This document shows positions 10,558 through 20,337 of a DNA stretch of 64,000 bases, one piece after another. The notes under the pieces were generated by a model. The model was not told the DNA's origin and made no database searches. It saw nothing but the letters and a program-made list of their open reading frames with translations. A program made the position numbers and the translations under genes. Numbering within the stretch: position 1 is the stretch's first letter; each line of letters opens with the position of its first letter. Source of the stretch: Leisingera caerulea DSM 24564 (GTDB taxonomy: Bacteria > Pseudomonadota > Alphaproteobacteria > Rhodobacterales > Rhodobacteraceae); NCBI RefSeq assembly GCF_000473325.1, contig NZ_KI421513.1, forward strand, positions 1,497,217 through 1,561,216. The letters run 5' to 3'.

Positions 10558-11469
10558 TTACAGCGGGATGCTGCCCAGGTGATCCTCGCCGCGCTCGCGC
10601 GCCAGCTTCATCTGCTTCTGCCGCTCGCGGAACCGCGCCTTGTCCTCTTCCGAGGTTTCATCAATGCACAGGTGGCAGCTGACGCCCTGCTCAAACTCGG
10701 GACGCGCCTTGTCCTCCGGCAGGATCGGGCGGCGGCAGCCGTGGCACAGCTCATGCGGGCCTTCCACCAGCCCGTGGCCGACCGACACCCGGTTGTCGAA
10801 CACAAAGCATTCGCCTTCCCAGGTGCTGTTCTCGGCGGGCATTTCCTCCAGATACCGCAGGATGCCGCCCTTCAGGTGATAGACGTCCTCCACCCCCTGG
10901 CCCAGCAGGTAGTTGGTCGATTTCTCGCAGCGGATGCCGCCGGTGCAGAACATCGCAACCCGCTTGTTGTGAAAGCGGTCCTTGTTCTCCTCCCACCAGG
11001 CGGGGAAGTCGCGGAAACTTTCGGTCTTGGGGTCAATCGCGCCCTCAAAGGTGCCGATTGCTACTTCGTAATCGTTGCGGGTGTCGATCAGCACCACATC
11101 GTCCTGCCGGATCAGATCGTTCCATTCCTCCGGCTCGACGTAATGCCCGACAGACGCCAGCGGATCCACGTCCGGCTGGCCCATGGTGACGATCTCTTTC
11201 TTCAGCCGCACCTTCATCTTGCCAAAGGGCGGCTCGGCCGCGGTGGCTTCCTTCCAGTCCAGCCCCGCACAGCCCGGCAGGGATTTGATGTGGGCCAGCA
11301 CCGCATCAATGCCTGCGCGCGGGCCGGCGATGGTGCCATTGATCCCCTCCTGCGCCAGCAGCAGCGAGCCTTTGACGCCTTGCGCCTGGCACAGCTCCAG
11401 CAGCGCCGGGCGGATGGCGGCGGGATCGGGGAAACGGGTGAAGTGATAGAGGGCAGCAATCGTGTACAT
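10558..11469 (-). CDS. trhO: tRNA uridine-5-oxyacetic acid pathway hydroxylase (rhodanese family)
   Basis: A 303-residue cytosolic YceA/TrhO-type protein, the oxygen-dependent tRNA U34 hydroxylase that makes 5-hydroxyuridine in some tRNAs. Residues 1-100 form the family acylphosphatase-like N-domain (LAQEGINGTI). Residues about 110-215 form a rhodanese domain with the active-site cysteine C175 in FCTGGIRC; C181 follows. The C-terminal part has a cysteine-rich segment (CHGC and CHLC). The length is typical. It is divergent from pncA. Confidence 0.93.
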   Translation of the reverse strand: MYTIAALYHFTRFPDPAAIRPALLELCQAQGVKGSLLLAQEGINGTIAGPRAGIDAVLAHIKSLPGCAGLDWKEATAAEPPFGKMKVRLKKEIVTMGQPDVDPLASVGHYVEPEEWNDLIRQDDVVLIDTRNDYEVAIGTFEGAIDPKTESFRDFPAWWEENKDRFHNKRVAMFCTGGIRCEKSTNYLLGQGVEDVYHLKGGILRYLEEMPAENSTWEGECFVFDNRVSVGHGLVEGPHELCHGCRRPILPEDKARPEFEQGVSCHLCIDETSEEDKARFRERQKQMKLARERGEDHLGSIPL

Positions 11470-11648
11470 GCCCCGGCCTTAGAACCATGGCGCGCGGTTT
11501 TCAAGACCAAGAACCGCCAGCGCGCGGCCAATAAAACAAGGGCTTTGCATGTATGTTTTCACCTGCGCCGCCCCGCCGCCCGCCAGCGGGAGTTCCCAAG
11601 CGGCACTTGTCCCGCTACAAATTGTGCAAGCCAGCAAAGGAGTTGCCG

Positions 11649-12245
11649 ATGACCCAGGCCCTGATCGTTGTGGATGTGCAGAATGACTTCTGCCCGGGCG
11701 GCGCACTGGCCGTGCCTGGCGGGGATGAGGTGGTGGCCCCCATCAACGCGATGATGGACCGGTTTGACGCCGTGATCCTGACCCAGGACTGGCACCCGGC
11801 GGGGCATTCCTCTTTCGCCTCTGCGCATCCGGGCAAGGCCCCGTACGAGACCGTGGAGATGCCCTATGGGACCCAGGTATTATGGCCCGATCACTGCGTG
11901 CGGGGCACCGAGGGGGCGGCCTTCCACAAGGATCTGCGCACCGATGGCGACCTGATCATCCGCAAGGGCTTCCGCCCCGCAATCGACAGCTATTCCGGCT
12001 TCTATGAAAACGACAAGGCCACGCCCACCGGGCTGGAGGGCTACCTGCGCAGCCGGGGCATAACCCGGCTGACTCTGGCCGGACTGGCCACCGATTTTTG
12101 CGTTGCCTTCACGGCGCTGGACGCCGCCCGGCTTGGGTTTGAGGTGACGGTTGACCTGGCCGCCTGCCGGGCGATTGATCTGGACGGCTCGCTGCAGGCG
12201 GCCCTGGACCAGATGAAAGAGGCAGGCATTGCGCTTCAATCCTGA
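11649..12245 (+). CDS. pncA: Nicotinamidase
   Basis: A 198-residue isochorismatase-fold hydrolase that deamidates nicotinamide to nicotinate in NAD salvage. The catalytic triad is visible as D9 (VVDVQNDF), K106 (IIRKG) and C151 (ATDFCVAF). D47, H49 and H82 are the expected metal ligands. The start at 11649 is set by AAGGAG at 11637-11642; the frame is open upstream, but no upstream start has a comparable site. Two genes later lies pncB, the next enzyme of the pathway, with a sensor kinase in between. Confidence 0.95.
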   Translation: MTQALIVVDVQNDFCPGGALAVPGGDEVVAPINAMMDRFDAVILTQDWHPAGHSSFASAHPGKAPYETVEMPYGTQVLWPDHCVRGTEGAAFHKDLRTDGDLIIRKGFRPAIDSYSGFYENDKATPTGLEGYLRSRGITRLTLAGLATDFCVAFTALDAARLGFEVTVDLAACRAIDLDGSLQAALDQMKEAGIALQS

Positions 12246-12314
12246 GTTGACTTGCCGGAAAATTAACAAAAGCCGGCCTATGCTGTGCGGACTCACCGAC
12301 GGCAAGGCGTTTTG

Positions 12315-14576
12315 ATGGATATTACGGACGGGGCCGCCACCGGCCCGCTGGCCAGCTACTACAAGCGGTACGGCTCGCTCGAGCTGCTGCTGCGCTACGC
12401 CCGCGGCCGCGTGCGGATGTTCTGGGGCCGCCAGCTCTACGTGGGAATGGCGTTTCTAGTTCTGGGGCTGATCGTCCCGTTTCATTATGCGCTGCTGGCC
12501 TATGCCGTGACCTGTGCCGGGGATGCGGCGGATTGCTTGCTGCTGCGCCGGGCCGGACACCTGGCCAGCCGCGGGATGAGCGAGGGCGTCTTGCGGCTGC
12601 TGACAGCGCTGACCGCCCTCCTGCACGGGCTGGCGCTCAGCGCGGCTGCGTCGCTTCCGTTCTGGGTTGAGTTACAGTCCCTTCAGCCGGAGGCCCATGC
12701 AGAGCCGCTGTTCACGGTCGGCCTGCTTCTGGGCTCGGCAATCAATGCCGGGCTGGTGCTGCCCTACCATCCGCAGGCCGTCATCGCCAAACTGGTCACC
12801 TACGCGGCCCTGCCGGTTGCCTTCCTCATGTTCCCGATCCTTGAGGCCCCGGAAATGGCGGCATCTTACCAGCTGCATCTGGCCGGTCTGCTGGTGTTTT
12901 ACACGTCCTATTTATGGTTCCTCGGCTTTGTCAGGCGCAACTTCAGCCGGACGCGCGCCAACATGCTGGCGCAGGCCCAGCAGCAGCAGGAACTGGAAGC
13001 CGCCTATGCCGAACTCTCCGCTCAGCAGATGCAGGCCAAACGCCTGGCGCTGGTCGCGGAAAACGCCAATGACAGCGTGATGCTGATGGACCGGGAGGGG
13101 CGGATCACCTGGGTCAACGAGAGCTTCACCCGCATCACCGGCTACTCCTTTGACGAGGCGCTGGGCCGGCTGCCCGGCGACCTGCTGAACAGCGGCAAGA
13201 CCGATTCTGCCACCATCAGGCTGCTGCAGGACAGCGTCCGCAAGGCCCGTCCGGTGCGGGTGGAAATCTGCAACCGGCGCAAGGACGGGCAGCACGTCTG
13301 GATCGAGACCAGCCAGGTGGCAATGCGAAACAGCGACGGGGAACTGGAAACCCTGATCGCGGTGGAACGTGATATATCTGCCGCCAAGGAAAACGCCCGG
13401 CAGCTGGAAGAGGCGCGGATCGCGGCTGAGGAAGGCGCCCGCGCCAAGGCGGAGTTCCTGGCGACGATGAGCCATGAGATCCGCACCCCGATGAACGGGG
13501 TGATCGGCATGGCGCAACTGTTGCGCGACAGCGGCCTGAACGAAGAACAGGACCTTTATGCCGGCGCCATTCTCAGCTCGGCGGATACCCTGCTGATGCT
13601 GATCAACGATGTCCTGGATTTCTCCAAAATGGATGCCGAGGGGGTCGCCCTCAGCCGCACTGATTTTGACCCGCGCGCCTGTTTCGAGCAAACCATGCGC
13701 CTGCTGAAGGCAGGGGCGGAAGCCAAGGGGCTGGATCTTCTGCTGGACATCAAGGAGCGCGTGCCGGCACAGCTGCACGGCGATGACCGGCGGATCCGCC
13801 AGATCCTGCTGAACCTTGCCGGAAACGCGATCAAGTTCACCGAACACGGCCGCGTGCTGGTGACGCTGGATGCCGAACCGGCAGAGCAGGGCTTCGATCT
13901 GGTGTTTTCCGTTGCTGACACCGGGATCGGTATCCCCAAGGATATGCTCTCCAAGGTGTTCGAACGCTTCTCCCAGGCGGATGCCGCCATCAGCCGCCGC
14001 TTTGGCGGCACTGGTCTCGGGCTCGCCATTTCACGCCGTCTGGCAGAGGCGATGGGCGGCAGCATCACGGTGAATTCCGAAGTGGGGCTGGGGTCCTGTT
14101 TTACCGTGCGGCTTCAATTGGATACGCCCCGGGCAGAGCTGGCAGCAGTCCCCGCCGCAGCGCCGCAAGCGGGCGGCATGGCCGCGCTGGAAGGGCTGCG
14201 GGTACTGGTGGCGGAAGATAACGCAGTGAACCGGGTGCTGATGGAGAAATTTCTGCAGCCCACCCCGGCGGAGGTGGTCTTCGCCGAAAACGGGCGCGAA
14301 GCGGTTACGCAGTTCGAGGCGTTTGCCCCGGATATCATCCTGATGGACATGTCGATGCCGGAGATGGACGGGCTGGAAGCCACCCGCGCGATCCGCGCCT
14401 TGGCGCGGCCGCAGCCCGCAATTGTGGCGCTGACAGCAAACGCCTTCGACTCCGACCGCGAGGCCTGCCTGGCTGCCGGCATGGACGAATTCATGAGCAA
14501 ACCCGTCAACCGCGGCAAGCTTCTGGACCTGCTGGTGCAATTGGCGCCGCAGGCGCAGTCCCGCCGCGCGGGCTGA
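12315..14576 (+). CDS. Membrane hybrid histidine kinase (PAS-HisKA-HATPase-REC)
   Basis: A 753-residue sensor kinase. Residues about 35-210 contain roughly six hydrophobic segments forming an uncharacterised membrane sensor region. A glutamine-rich coiled coil follows (about 215-245), then a PAS domain (about 250-345), a HisKA domain with phosphoacceptor H387 in [10 protein letters not shown], a HATPase_c domain ([15 protein letters not shown]) and a C-terminal receiver with D678 in LMDMSMPEMDG. No output domain or cognate regulator is nearby. It sits between pncA and pncB on the same strand, 69 bp after pncA and 64 bp before pncB, which hints at a link to nicotinamide or NAD state; that link is inference. 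Confidence 0.9.
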   Translation: MDITDGAATGPLASYYKRYGSLELLLRYARGRVRMFWGRQLYVGMAFLVLGLIVPFHYALLAYAVTCAGDAADCLLLRRAGHLASRGMSEGVLRLLTALTALLHGLALSAAASLPFWVELQSLQPEAHAEPLFTVGLLLGSAINAGLVLPYHPQAVIAKLVTYAALPVAFLMFPILEAPEMAASYQLHLAGLLVFYTSYLWFLGFVRRNFSRTRANMLAQAQQQQELEAAYAELSAQQMQAKRLALVAENANDSVMLMDREGRITWVNESFTRITGYSFDEALGRLPGDLLNSGKTDSATIRLLQDSVRKARPVRVEICNRRKDGQHVWIETSQVAMRNSDGELETLIAVERDISAAKENARQLEEARIAAEEGARAKAEFLATMSHEIRTPMNGVIGMAQLLRDSGLNEEQDLYAGAILSSADTLLMLINDVLDFSKMDAEGVALSRTDFDPRACFEQTMRLLKAGAEAKGLDLLLDIKERVPAQLHGDDRRIRQILLNLAGNAIKFTEHGRVLVTLDAEPAEQGFDLVFSVADTGIGIPKDMLSKVFERFSQADAAISRRFGGTGLGLAISRRLAEAMGGSITVNSEVGLGSCFTVRLQLDTPRAELAAVPAAAPQAGGMAALEGLRVLVAEDNAVNRVLMEKFLQPTPAEVVFAENGREAVTQFEAFAPDIILMDMSMPEMDGLEATRAIRALARPQPAIVALTANAFDSDREACLAAGMDEFMSKPVNRGKLLDLLVQLAPQAQSRRAG

Positions 14577-14640
14577 TTTCCTTTGCCCCCGCAGGCGCGC
14601 TATCCTATCAAACAATGACTCCCTAAGCACGAGGCCGCCG

Positions 14641-15930
14641 GTGGATATTGCAACCCGCGTCTATAATCACAAATGGAAGATCGACCCGATCATCCGGTCG
14701 CTGATCGACACTGATTTCTACAAGCTGCTGATGTGCCAGTCGGTGTTCCGCAACAAGCCGGACACCACGGTGACGTTCTCGCTGATCAACCGCTCCACCC
14801 ATGTGCCGCTTGCCCGGCTGATCGACGAGGGCGAGCTGCGCGAACAGCTGGACCACATCCGCTCGCTGTCGCTCAGCCGCGGCGAAAGCACCTGGCTGCG
14901 CGGCAATACCTTCTATGGCAAACGCCAGATGTTCCGCCCGGACTTCATGGAGTGGTTCGAGGGCCTGCGCCTGCCGCCCTACCACCTGGAGCGCAAGGGC
15001 GATCAGTATGAGCTGACGTTCGAGGGCAAATGGCACGAGGTCATGCTGTGGGAAATCCCGGCGCTTGCGGTGCTGATGGAGCTGCGCTCGCGCGCGGTTC
15101 TGGACAAGATGGGCCGGTTTGAGCTGCAGGTGCTCTATGCCCGCGCCATGACCCGCGTCTGGGAAAAGATTGAGCGCCTGCGCGAGATTGACGGCTTGAC
15201 GATTGCCGATTTCGGCACCCGCCGCCGCCACTCCTTTTTGTGGCAGGACTGGTGCGTGCAGGCCATGATCGAGGGGCTGGGAGAGAAGTTCACCGGCACC
15301 TCCAACTGCCTCATCGCCATGCGCCGCGAGGTGGAGGCGATCGGCACCAATGCCCATGAGCTGCCGATGGTTTATTCGGCGCTGGCGGACAGCGACGCGG
15401 ACCTGGCGCAGGCCCCCTATGACGTGCTGTCCGACTGGCATGATGAGCACGAGGGCAACCTGCGCATCATCCTGCCCGATACCTATGGCACCCAAGGCTT
15501 CCTGGACCGCGCTCCGGACTGGCTGGCGGGCTGGACCGGCATCCGCATCGACAGCGGCGACCCGGCCAAGGGCGCCGAGGTGGCGATCAACTGGTGGAAG
15601 GAGCGCGGCGAGGATCCGGCGGAAAAGCGGGTGATCTTCTCCGACGGCCTCGACGTGCCGCAGATCCAGGACCTGCACGCGCAGTTTTCGGGCCGCACCA
15701 AGGTCTCTTTCGGCTGGGGCACGTTGCTGACGAACGACTTCCGCGGCCTGGTTCCGGACGATGCGCTGGCGCCTTTCTCGCTGGTCTGCAAGGCGGTTGC
15801 CGCCAATGGCCGGCCGACGGTGAAACTGTCCGACAACCCGGAAAAGGCGATGGGCCCGCCGGAGGAAATCGCGCGCTACAAGCGCGTGTTCGGTGTCGGA
15901 GAGCAGGAGCGGCAGGACGTTATCGTCTGA
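14641..15930 (+). CDS. pncB: Nicotinate phosphoribosyltransferase
   Basis: A 429-residue enzyme that converts nicotinate and PRPP to nicotinate mononucleotide, the step after PncA in NAD salvage. Family features are LIDTDFYKLLMCQ near the N-terminus, FGTRRRHSF (about residues 193-201; the following histidine region is phosphorylated in characterised enzymes), and IRIDSGDPAKGAE then IFSDGLD for the phosphoribosyl site. The start is GTG at 14641; an ATG at 14615 runs into a stop after three codons. The ribosome-binding site is weak. Confidence 0.95.
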   Translation: MDIATRVYNHKWKIDPIIRSLIDTDFYKLLMCQSVFRNKPDTTVTFSLINRSTHVPLARLIDEGELREQLDHIRSLSLSRGESTWLRGNTFYGKRQMFRPDFMEWFEGLRLPPYHLERKGDQYELTFEGKWHEVMLWEIPALAVLMELRSRAVLDKMGRFELQVLYARAMTRVWEKIERLREIDGLTIADFGTRRRHSFLWQDWCVQAMIEGLGEKFTGTSNCLIAMRREVEAIGTNAHELPMVYSALADSDADLAQAPYDVLSDWHDEHEGNLRIILPDTYGTQGFLDRAPDWLAGWTGIRIDSGDPAKGAEVAINWWKERGEDPAEKRVIFSDGLDVPQIQDLHAQFSGRTKVSFGWGTLLTNDFRGLVPDDALAPFSLVCKAVAANGRPTVKLSDNPEKAMGPPEEIARYKRVFGVGEQERQDVIV

Positions 15931-15938
15931 GGGCACAG

Positions 15939-16000
15939 GAGGGGGCGCTGCCCCCTCGGCCTGGCGGCCTCACCCCCGGAGTACTTGGGAAAGATGAAAG
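15939..16000 (+). repeat. Hairpin plus conserved-looking tail downstream of pncB (element D)
   Basis: GAGGGGG/CCCCCTC (15939-15957, loop CGCTG) is followed by a GGCCTGGCGGCC palindrome and then CCCCCGGAGTACTTGGGAAA and GATGAAAG (to 16000). A similar arrangement, a GC hairpin then CTCCTGCGGGAGTATGTG and AAAGAAGAA, occurs at 31477-31531. It fills the convergent gap between pncB and the aldehyde dehydrogenase gene and may act as a terminator for both. Confidence 0.4.
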
Positions 16001-16012
16001 AGGCGCGTGTCC

Positions 16013-17470
16013 TCAGCCGTGATGCGCCGCCACGGTCTTGAGCTGCGAAAACCCGTAGAGCGCCTCAAAGCCTTTCTCGCGCCCGTGTCCGGACTTCCCG
16101 ACCCCGCCAAAGGGCAGCTCCACCCCGCCGCCGGCCCCGTAGTTGTTGAGGAAGACCTGGCCCGCCCGCAATTTCTTCGCCAGCCGCATCTGCCGCGCCC
16201 CGTCGCGGGTCCAGACGCTGGCGACCAGCCCGTAGTCAGTGGCATTGGCAACCCGCAGCGCGTCCTCTTCTGTGTCGAACGGGATCAGCACCTGCACCGG
16301 GCCAAAGATCTCCTCCCGCGCCAGCGCATGATCCTCCGGCACGTCCGCAAACAGGGTAGGGCGCACATAGGCGCCGCTTTCCGGCGCCTGGCTCACAATT
16401 TGCCCCTGTGCCGCCACGGGCAGGTCTGCCCCCTGTTTCAGATACCCTTCGACAATCTGCTTCTGCCGGGCAGAGATCAGCGGCCCGACCCGCAGATCCT
16501 CTGCCGCCGGACCCACGGTCAGCGCGCCATAGGCCTCCGCCATGCGCGTCTTCACCTCCTCATACACCCCGCGCTGGACCAGAATGCGCGAGGAGGCCGA
16601 ACAGGTCTGGCCCGCGTTCTGGATGCCTGCATTGACCAGGAACGGCAGCGCAGCGTCCAGATCGGCGTCGTCAAACACGAGCTGCGGGGATTTACCGCCC
16701 AGCTCCAGCGTGACCGGCACCACATTGGCCCCCGCCGCCTGCTGCACCAGCGCCCCTGTGCGCACCGACCCGGTGAATGAGATGTGATGCACGCCGGGAT
16801 GCCCGGCCAGCGCCGCCCCGGCCTCAGCCCCCAATCCCGGCACCACGTTCAGAGCACCCGCGGGCAGCCCGGCCTCCATGGCGATATGGGCGAATGCCAA
16901 GGCGGTCAGGCAGGCTTCCTCTGCCGGTTTCAGCACGCAGGCATTGCCCATCGCCAGGGCCGCGCCGACGGACCGGCCGATGATCTGCATCGGATAGTTC
17001 CAGGGCACGATATGGCCTGTGACCCCATGCGGCTCGCGCAGGGTATAGACGGTGTAGCCGTCCAGATAGGGGATGGTCTCCCCCATCACCTTGTCCGCCG
17101 CGCCGCCGTAGAACTCGCAGTAGCGCGCCAGCGCCACCGCATCGGCGCGGGCCTGGGTCAGCGGCTTGCCCACATCCATTGCCTCCAGCGCAGCCAGCAG
17201 CTCCACCCGCTCCAGCACGAACTGGCCGATCCGGTTCAGGATGCGGCCCCGCTCCAGCGCGGTCATGCGGCCCCATCCGCCGTCCAGCGCCGCCTGTGCC
17301 TCCTGCACCGCGGCCTCGATATCCGCCGCGCCGCCGCGGGCGATGTGGCAGATTTCGCTGCCGTCCGAAGGGTTCACCAGCGGCAGGGTGCCGCCGCTGG
17401 CCGCGGGCATCCACTTGCCGCCAATCAGGCAGAGTGCGGGGTCGAACCATAGCGGGGAAGTGTCAGTCAT
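16013..17470 (-). CDS. NAD(P)-dependent aldehyde dehydrogenase
   Basis: A 485-residue soluble enzyme of the ALDH superfamily, oxidising an aldehyde to the acid. The catalytic cysteine lies in NAGQTCSASSR, the general-base glutamate in TLELGGKSPQ, and the nucleotide-binding loop FTGSVRTG precedes them. It is closest in feel to betaine- or aminoaldehyde dehydrogenases. Two adjacent ATGs exist (17473 and 17470); the second has better spacing from AGGAG. The start overlaps the end of the acetyltransferase gene, so the two are co-translated. Its place downstream of a peptide-type ABC importer suggests catabolism of an imported amine or peptide-like compound. Confidence 0.88.
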   Translation of the reverse strand: MTDTSPLWFDPALCLIGGKWMPAASGGTLPLVNPSDGSEICHIARGGAADIEAAVQEAQAALDGGWGRMTALERGRILNRIGQFVLERVELLAALEAMDVGKPLTQARADAVALARYCEFYGGAADKVMGETIPYLDGYTVYTLREPHGVTGHIVPWNYPMQIIGRSVGAALAMGNACVLKPAEEACLTALAFAHIAMEAGLPAGALNVVPGLGAEAGAALAGHPGVHHISFTGSVRTGALVQQAAGANVVPVTLELGGKSPQLVFDDADLDAALPFLVNAGIQNAGQTCSASSRILVQRGVYEEVKTRMAEAYGALTVGPAAEDLRVGPLISARQKQIVEGYLKQGADLPVAAQGQIVSQAPESGAYVRPTLFADVPEDHALAREEIFGPVQVLIPFDTEEDALRVANATDYGLVASVWTRDGARQMRLAKKLRAGQVFLNNYGAGGGVELPFGGVGKSGHGREKGFEALYGFSQLKTVAAHHG

Positions 17471-17936
17471 CATGCGCTCCTGCGATGTCGAAGCTGTAGC
17501 TTTTAATCTGATGTTCGGTGAAGGGTGCGCCTTCGCGCAAGTCCCGGATGCCGGGCATGGCGCTGAGGCTGGTGCCCCAGAAGGCCACCGCCTCACGCGA
17601 GTGTTTCGAAAGCCCCATGCGCCAGCGGCCCGGAAACTCGCGCAGGATGATCCGGGCAGCCTGCTGGCCCCAGCCCAGGCGGCGGTGCTGCGGCAGGATG
17701 CAGAATTCCGACAGCTCGCGCCGGTCGTCGGGCAGGTTCAGCACGATGGCAAAGCCGATGCGCTGGGTGTCCTTGCGGATCCAGAAGGCGGTCACGTCCT
17801 TGCGGTTCAGCATCTGGCCTGCGCGGACCGTCGGGTCGATGGCGGCATCGGGCGCCACCTCTGCAAAATAGGGCGCCAGCGCCGCTGCCAGCAGCGCCTG
17901 CTCCCGCGGCACGATCAGCGACAACGCCAGGCTCAT
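17463..17936 (-). CDS. GNAT family N-acetyltransferase
   Basis: A 157-residue acetyl-CoA-dependent acetyltransferase. The acetyl-CoA loop is visible as QHRRLGWGQQAA (R-x-x-G-x-G) around residue 90, preceded by the beta-4 strand LSEFCILP. The substrate is unknown. The start overlaps the stop of the upstream ABC ATPase (ATGA) and its own end overlaps the aldehyde dehydrogenase start, so it belongs to the transporter operon. Confidence 0.82.
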   Translation of the reverse strand: MSLALSLIVPREQALLAAALAPYFAEVAPDAAIDPTVRAGQMLNRKDVTAFWIRKDTQRIGFAIVLNLPDDRRELSEFCILPQHRRLGWGQQAARIILREFPGRWRMGLSKHSREAVAFWGTSLSAMPGIRDLREGAPFTEHQIKSYSFDIAGAHDD

Positions 17937-19525
17937 GCGGCCCCCTGATCCAGATCCGGCAGCACCGGCGCGGCGGCGATCAATTGGCGCGTGTAGGGGT
18001 GCTGGGGATTGGAAAACACCTCTTCAGTCCCGCCCTGTTCGACGATTTCGCCCTTTTGCATCACCAGGCAGCGGTCTGTGATCGTGCGCACCACGCTCAG
18101 GTCGTGGCTGATGAACAGATAGGTGAGGCTGTAGGCCGCGCACAGCTCTGCCAGCAGGTCGAGGATGCGGGCGCGCACCGAGACGTCCAGTGCCGAGACC
18201 GCCTCGTCAAAGATGATCAGCTCCGGCCTTGTGATCAGGGCGCGGGCAATGGCGATGCGCTGGCGCTGCCCGCCGGAGAACTGATGGATGTATTTGCCGG
18301 CATCCTCCGGTTTCATCCCGACGGCAGTCAGGGTTTCGGCGATCAGATCCCTGCGCGCGGCGCCAGAGGGCGGATCGGGCAGCATATGGAAGGGTTCGGT
18401 GATCAGCCGGTCCACCCGGTGGCGCGGGTTGAAGCTGCCGTAAGGATCCTGAAACACCACCTGCATCTTGCGCCGGATCGCGGGATCCAGCTGAGTCGTC
18501 ACAGGTGCGCCATCCAGCCGGATCTCCCCGTCCTGCAGCGGCTCCAGACCCAGAATTGCCCGTGTTAGTGTCGACTTGCCGCAGCCGGACTCACCCACCA
18601 GTCCCAGCCGTTCACCGCGGTTCAGGGTAAAGGAGACATCATTCACCGCCCGGAACGTGCCGGGTTTGGCAAACAGCGACGGGCGCGGGGTTTTGTAGTC
18701 GCGGACAGCCCCTTTGACCTCCAGCAGCGGGGCCGGGGCGGGCGGATCGGGCAAGGCCACCTTGTGGTTCGAGGCCGCGAACAGCATCCGCGTGTAGGGG
18801 TGGCGCATATTGCGCAGCAGCCAGCCGGTGTGGCCGGTCTCCACCACCTCGCCATGGCGCATGACGACGATCCGGTCGGCCAGATCCGCGACCACCGCCA
18901 GATCGTGGGTGATAATCAACAGCCCCATGCCATAGTCCTGCACCAGATCCTTCAACAGGCCGAGGATCTGCGCCTGTGTGGTCACGTCCAGCGCCGTCGT
19001 CGGCTCATCCGCGATCAGCAGCTTGGGGCGCAGGGCGATAGCCATGGCGATCACCACCCGCTGGCGCTGGCCGCCCGACAGCTCATGCGGATAACGGCTG
19101 AGCGGGAAGCGGTCCTCCGGCAGCCCGACCCGCTCCAGCACTTCGCGGGCGCGGGCCTCGGCTTGCTCGCGCGGCATCGCCTTGTGGATCAGGATGGTTT
19201 CCATCACCTGCGCACCGATGGTCTTGACCGGATTGAGCGCCGTCATCGGCTCCTGAAACACCATGCCGATGGACTGGCCGCGCAGGACGCACATCTGCGT
19301 CTCGGACTGGTCCAGCAACTGCGTGCCGTTCAGCGTGACATAGCCCTTGGCCCGGGCCCGCTCAGGCAGCAGTTGCATCACCGCCAGCGCGGTCATCGAC
19401 TTGCCAGAGCCGCTTTCGCCGGTGACAGCGACGATTTCGCCCGGCTCGATGTGGAATGAGACATCCTTCAGCACCGGATAGCAGCCGATGTCGAGTGACA
19501 GATGGGTTACATCCAGCAGGGTCAT
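17933..19525 (-). CDS. Peptide-type ABC transporter, fused double ATPase
   Basis: A 530-residue protein with two complete ATPase domains in one chain, equivalent to the DppD and DppF (or OppD and OppF) pair. The first half has [19 protein letters not shown] and [12 protein letters not shown]. The second half has [19 protein letters not shown] and [12 protein letters not shown]. Both have the extra C-terminal segment with the PYTR signature of oligopeptide ATPases. Such fusions are common in Rhizobiales and Rhodobacteraceae. It powers the two permeases encoded upstream. Confidence 0.93.
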   Translation of the reverse strand: MTLLDVTHLSLDIGCYPVLKDVSFHIEPGEIVAVTGESGSGKSMTALAVMQLLPERARAKGYVTLNGTQLLDQSETQMCVLRGQSIGMVFQEPMTALNPVKTIGAQVMETILIHKAMPREQAEARAREVLERVGLPEDRFPLSRYPHELSGGQRQRVVIAMAIALRPKLLIADEPTTALDVTTQAQILGLLKDLVQDYGMGLLIITHDLAVVADLADRIVVMRHGEVVETGHTGWLLRNMRHPYTRMLFAASNHKVALPDPPAPAPLLEVKGAVRDYKTPRPSLFAKPGTFRAVNDVSFTLNRGERLGLVGESGCGKSTLTRAILGLEPLQDGEIRLDGAPVTTQLDPAIRRKMQVVFQDPYGSFNPRHRVDRLITEPFHMLPDPPSGAARRDLIAETLTAVGMKPEDAGKYIHQFSGGQRQRIAIARALITRPELIIFDEAVSALDVSVRARILDLLAELCAAYSLTYLFISHDLSVVRTITDRCLVMQKGEIVEQGGTEEVFSNPQHPYTRQLIAAAPVLPDLDQGAA

Positions 19526-20337
19526 GTCCGCGCCACCCGCAGTTTCGGGTCCAAATGGTCGCGCAGCCCGTCGCCCAGCAGGTTCAGCCCCATCACCGTC
19601 AAGATGATCGCGGTGCCCGGCACCAGCGCCAGATGCGGCGCAAAGCTGACCATGGTCTGCGCATCGGCCAGCATCCGCCCCCAGCTGGGGGTTGGCGGCT
19701 GCGCGCCCAAGCCGACATAGGACAGGCCCGCCTCGGCCAGAATGCCAAGCGAGAACTGAATTGTGCCCTGCACGATCAGCAGATTAGTGACGTTGGGCAG
19801 GATATGCTCCGCTGAGATCCGCGCCGCGCTTTTCCCGGCAACGCGGGCGGCCAGGATGAATTCCCGCTCCCAAAGGCTTAGTGCCGCGCCGCGGGTGATG
19901 CGGGCAAAGACGGGGATGTTGAAGATCCCGATGGCGATAATTGCGTTGATGGCGCCAGCCCCCAAAACAGCAGTGATCAGGATCGCAATCACCAGCGAGG
20001 GGAAGGCAAAGACCAAGTCATTGCCGCGCATGATCATCTCATCCAGCCAGGAGCCTTTGCGCGCCGCCGCTGTCAGCCCCAGCGGCACGCCAGCGCCCAT
20101 GCCGATGCCAACCGCGACCAGGGCGACGGCGATGGAGGTGCGCGCGCCCACCATGATCATCGACATCAGGTCCCGCCCGAAATGATCGGTGCCCAGCCAG
20201 TGCTGCGCGTTTGGGGTTTGCAGCTTGGCCGGGATGTTCATCGCAGTGTGGTCAAACGGCGTCCAGACAAACGACACCAGCGCCGCCAGCAGCACCAGCG
20301 AGGAGAGAACAGCGCCAAGGATCAGGTTGCGGGTCAT
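19522..20337 (-). CDS. Peptide-type ABC transporter permease (DppC-like)
   Basis: A 271-residue inner-membrane permease with about six hydrophobic segments and the BPD_transp_1 EAA-type loop (LSLWEREFILAARVAG). Its early residues match the OppC N-terminal domain (NIPAKLQTPNAQHWLGTDHFGRD). The start at 20337 overlaps the stop of the preceding permease (ATGA), although the frame is open further upstream inside that gene. The length is slightly short but normal for DppC. Confidence 0.92.
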   Translation of the reverse strand: MTRNLILGAVLSSLVLLAALVSFVWTPFDHTAMNIPAKLQTPNAQHWLGTDHFGRDLMSMIMVGARTSIAVALVAVGIGMGAGVPLGLTAAARKGSWLDEMIMRGNDLVFAFPSLVIAILITAVLGAGAINAIIAIGIFNIPVFARITRGAALSLWEREFILAARVAGKSAARISAEHILPNVTNLLIVQGTIQFSLGILAEAGLSYVGLGAQPPTPSWGRMLADAQTMVSFAPHLALVPGTAIILTVMGLNLLGDGLRDHLDPKLRVART

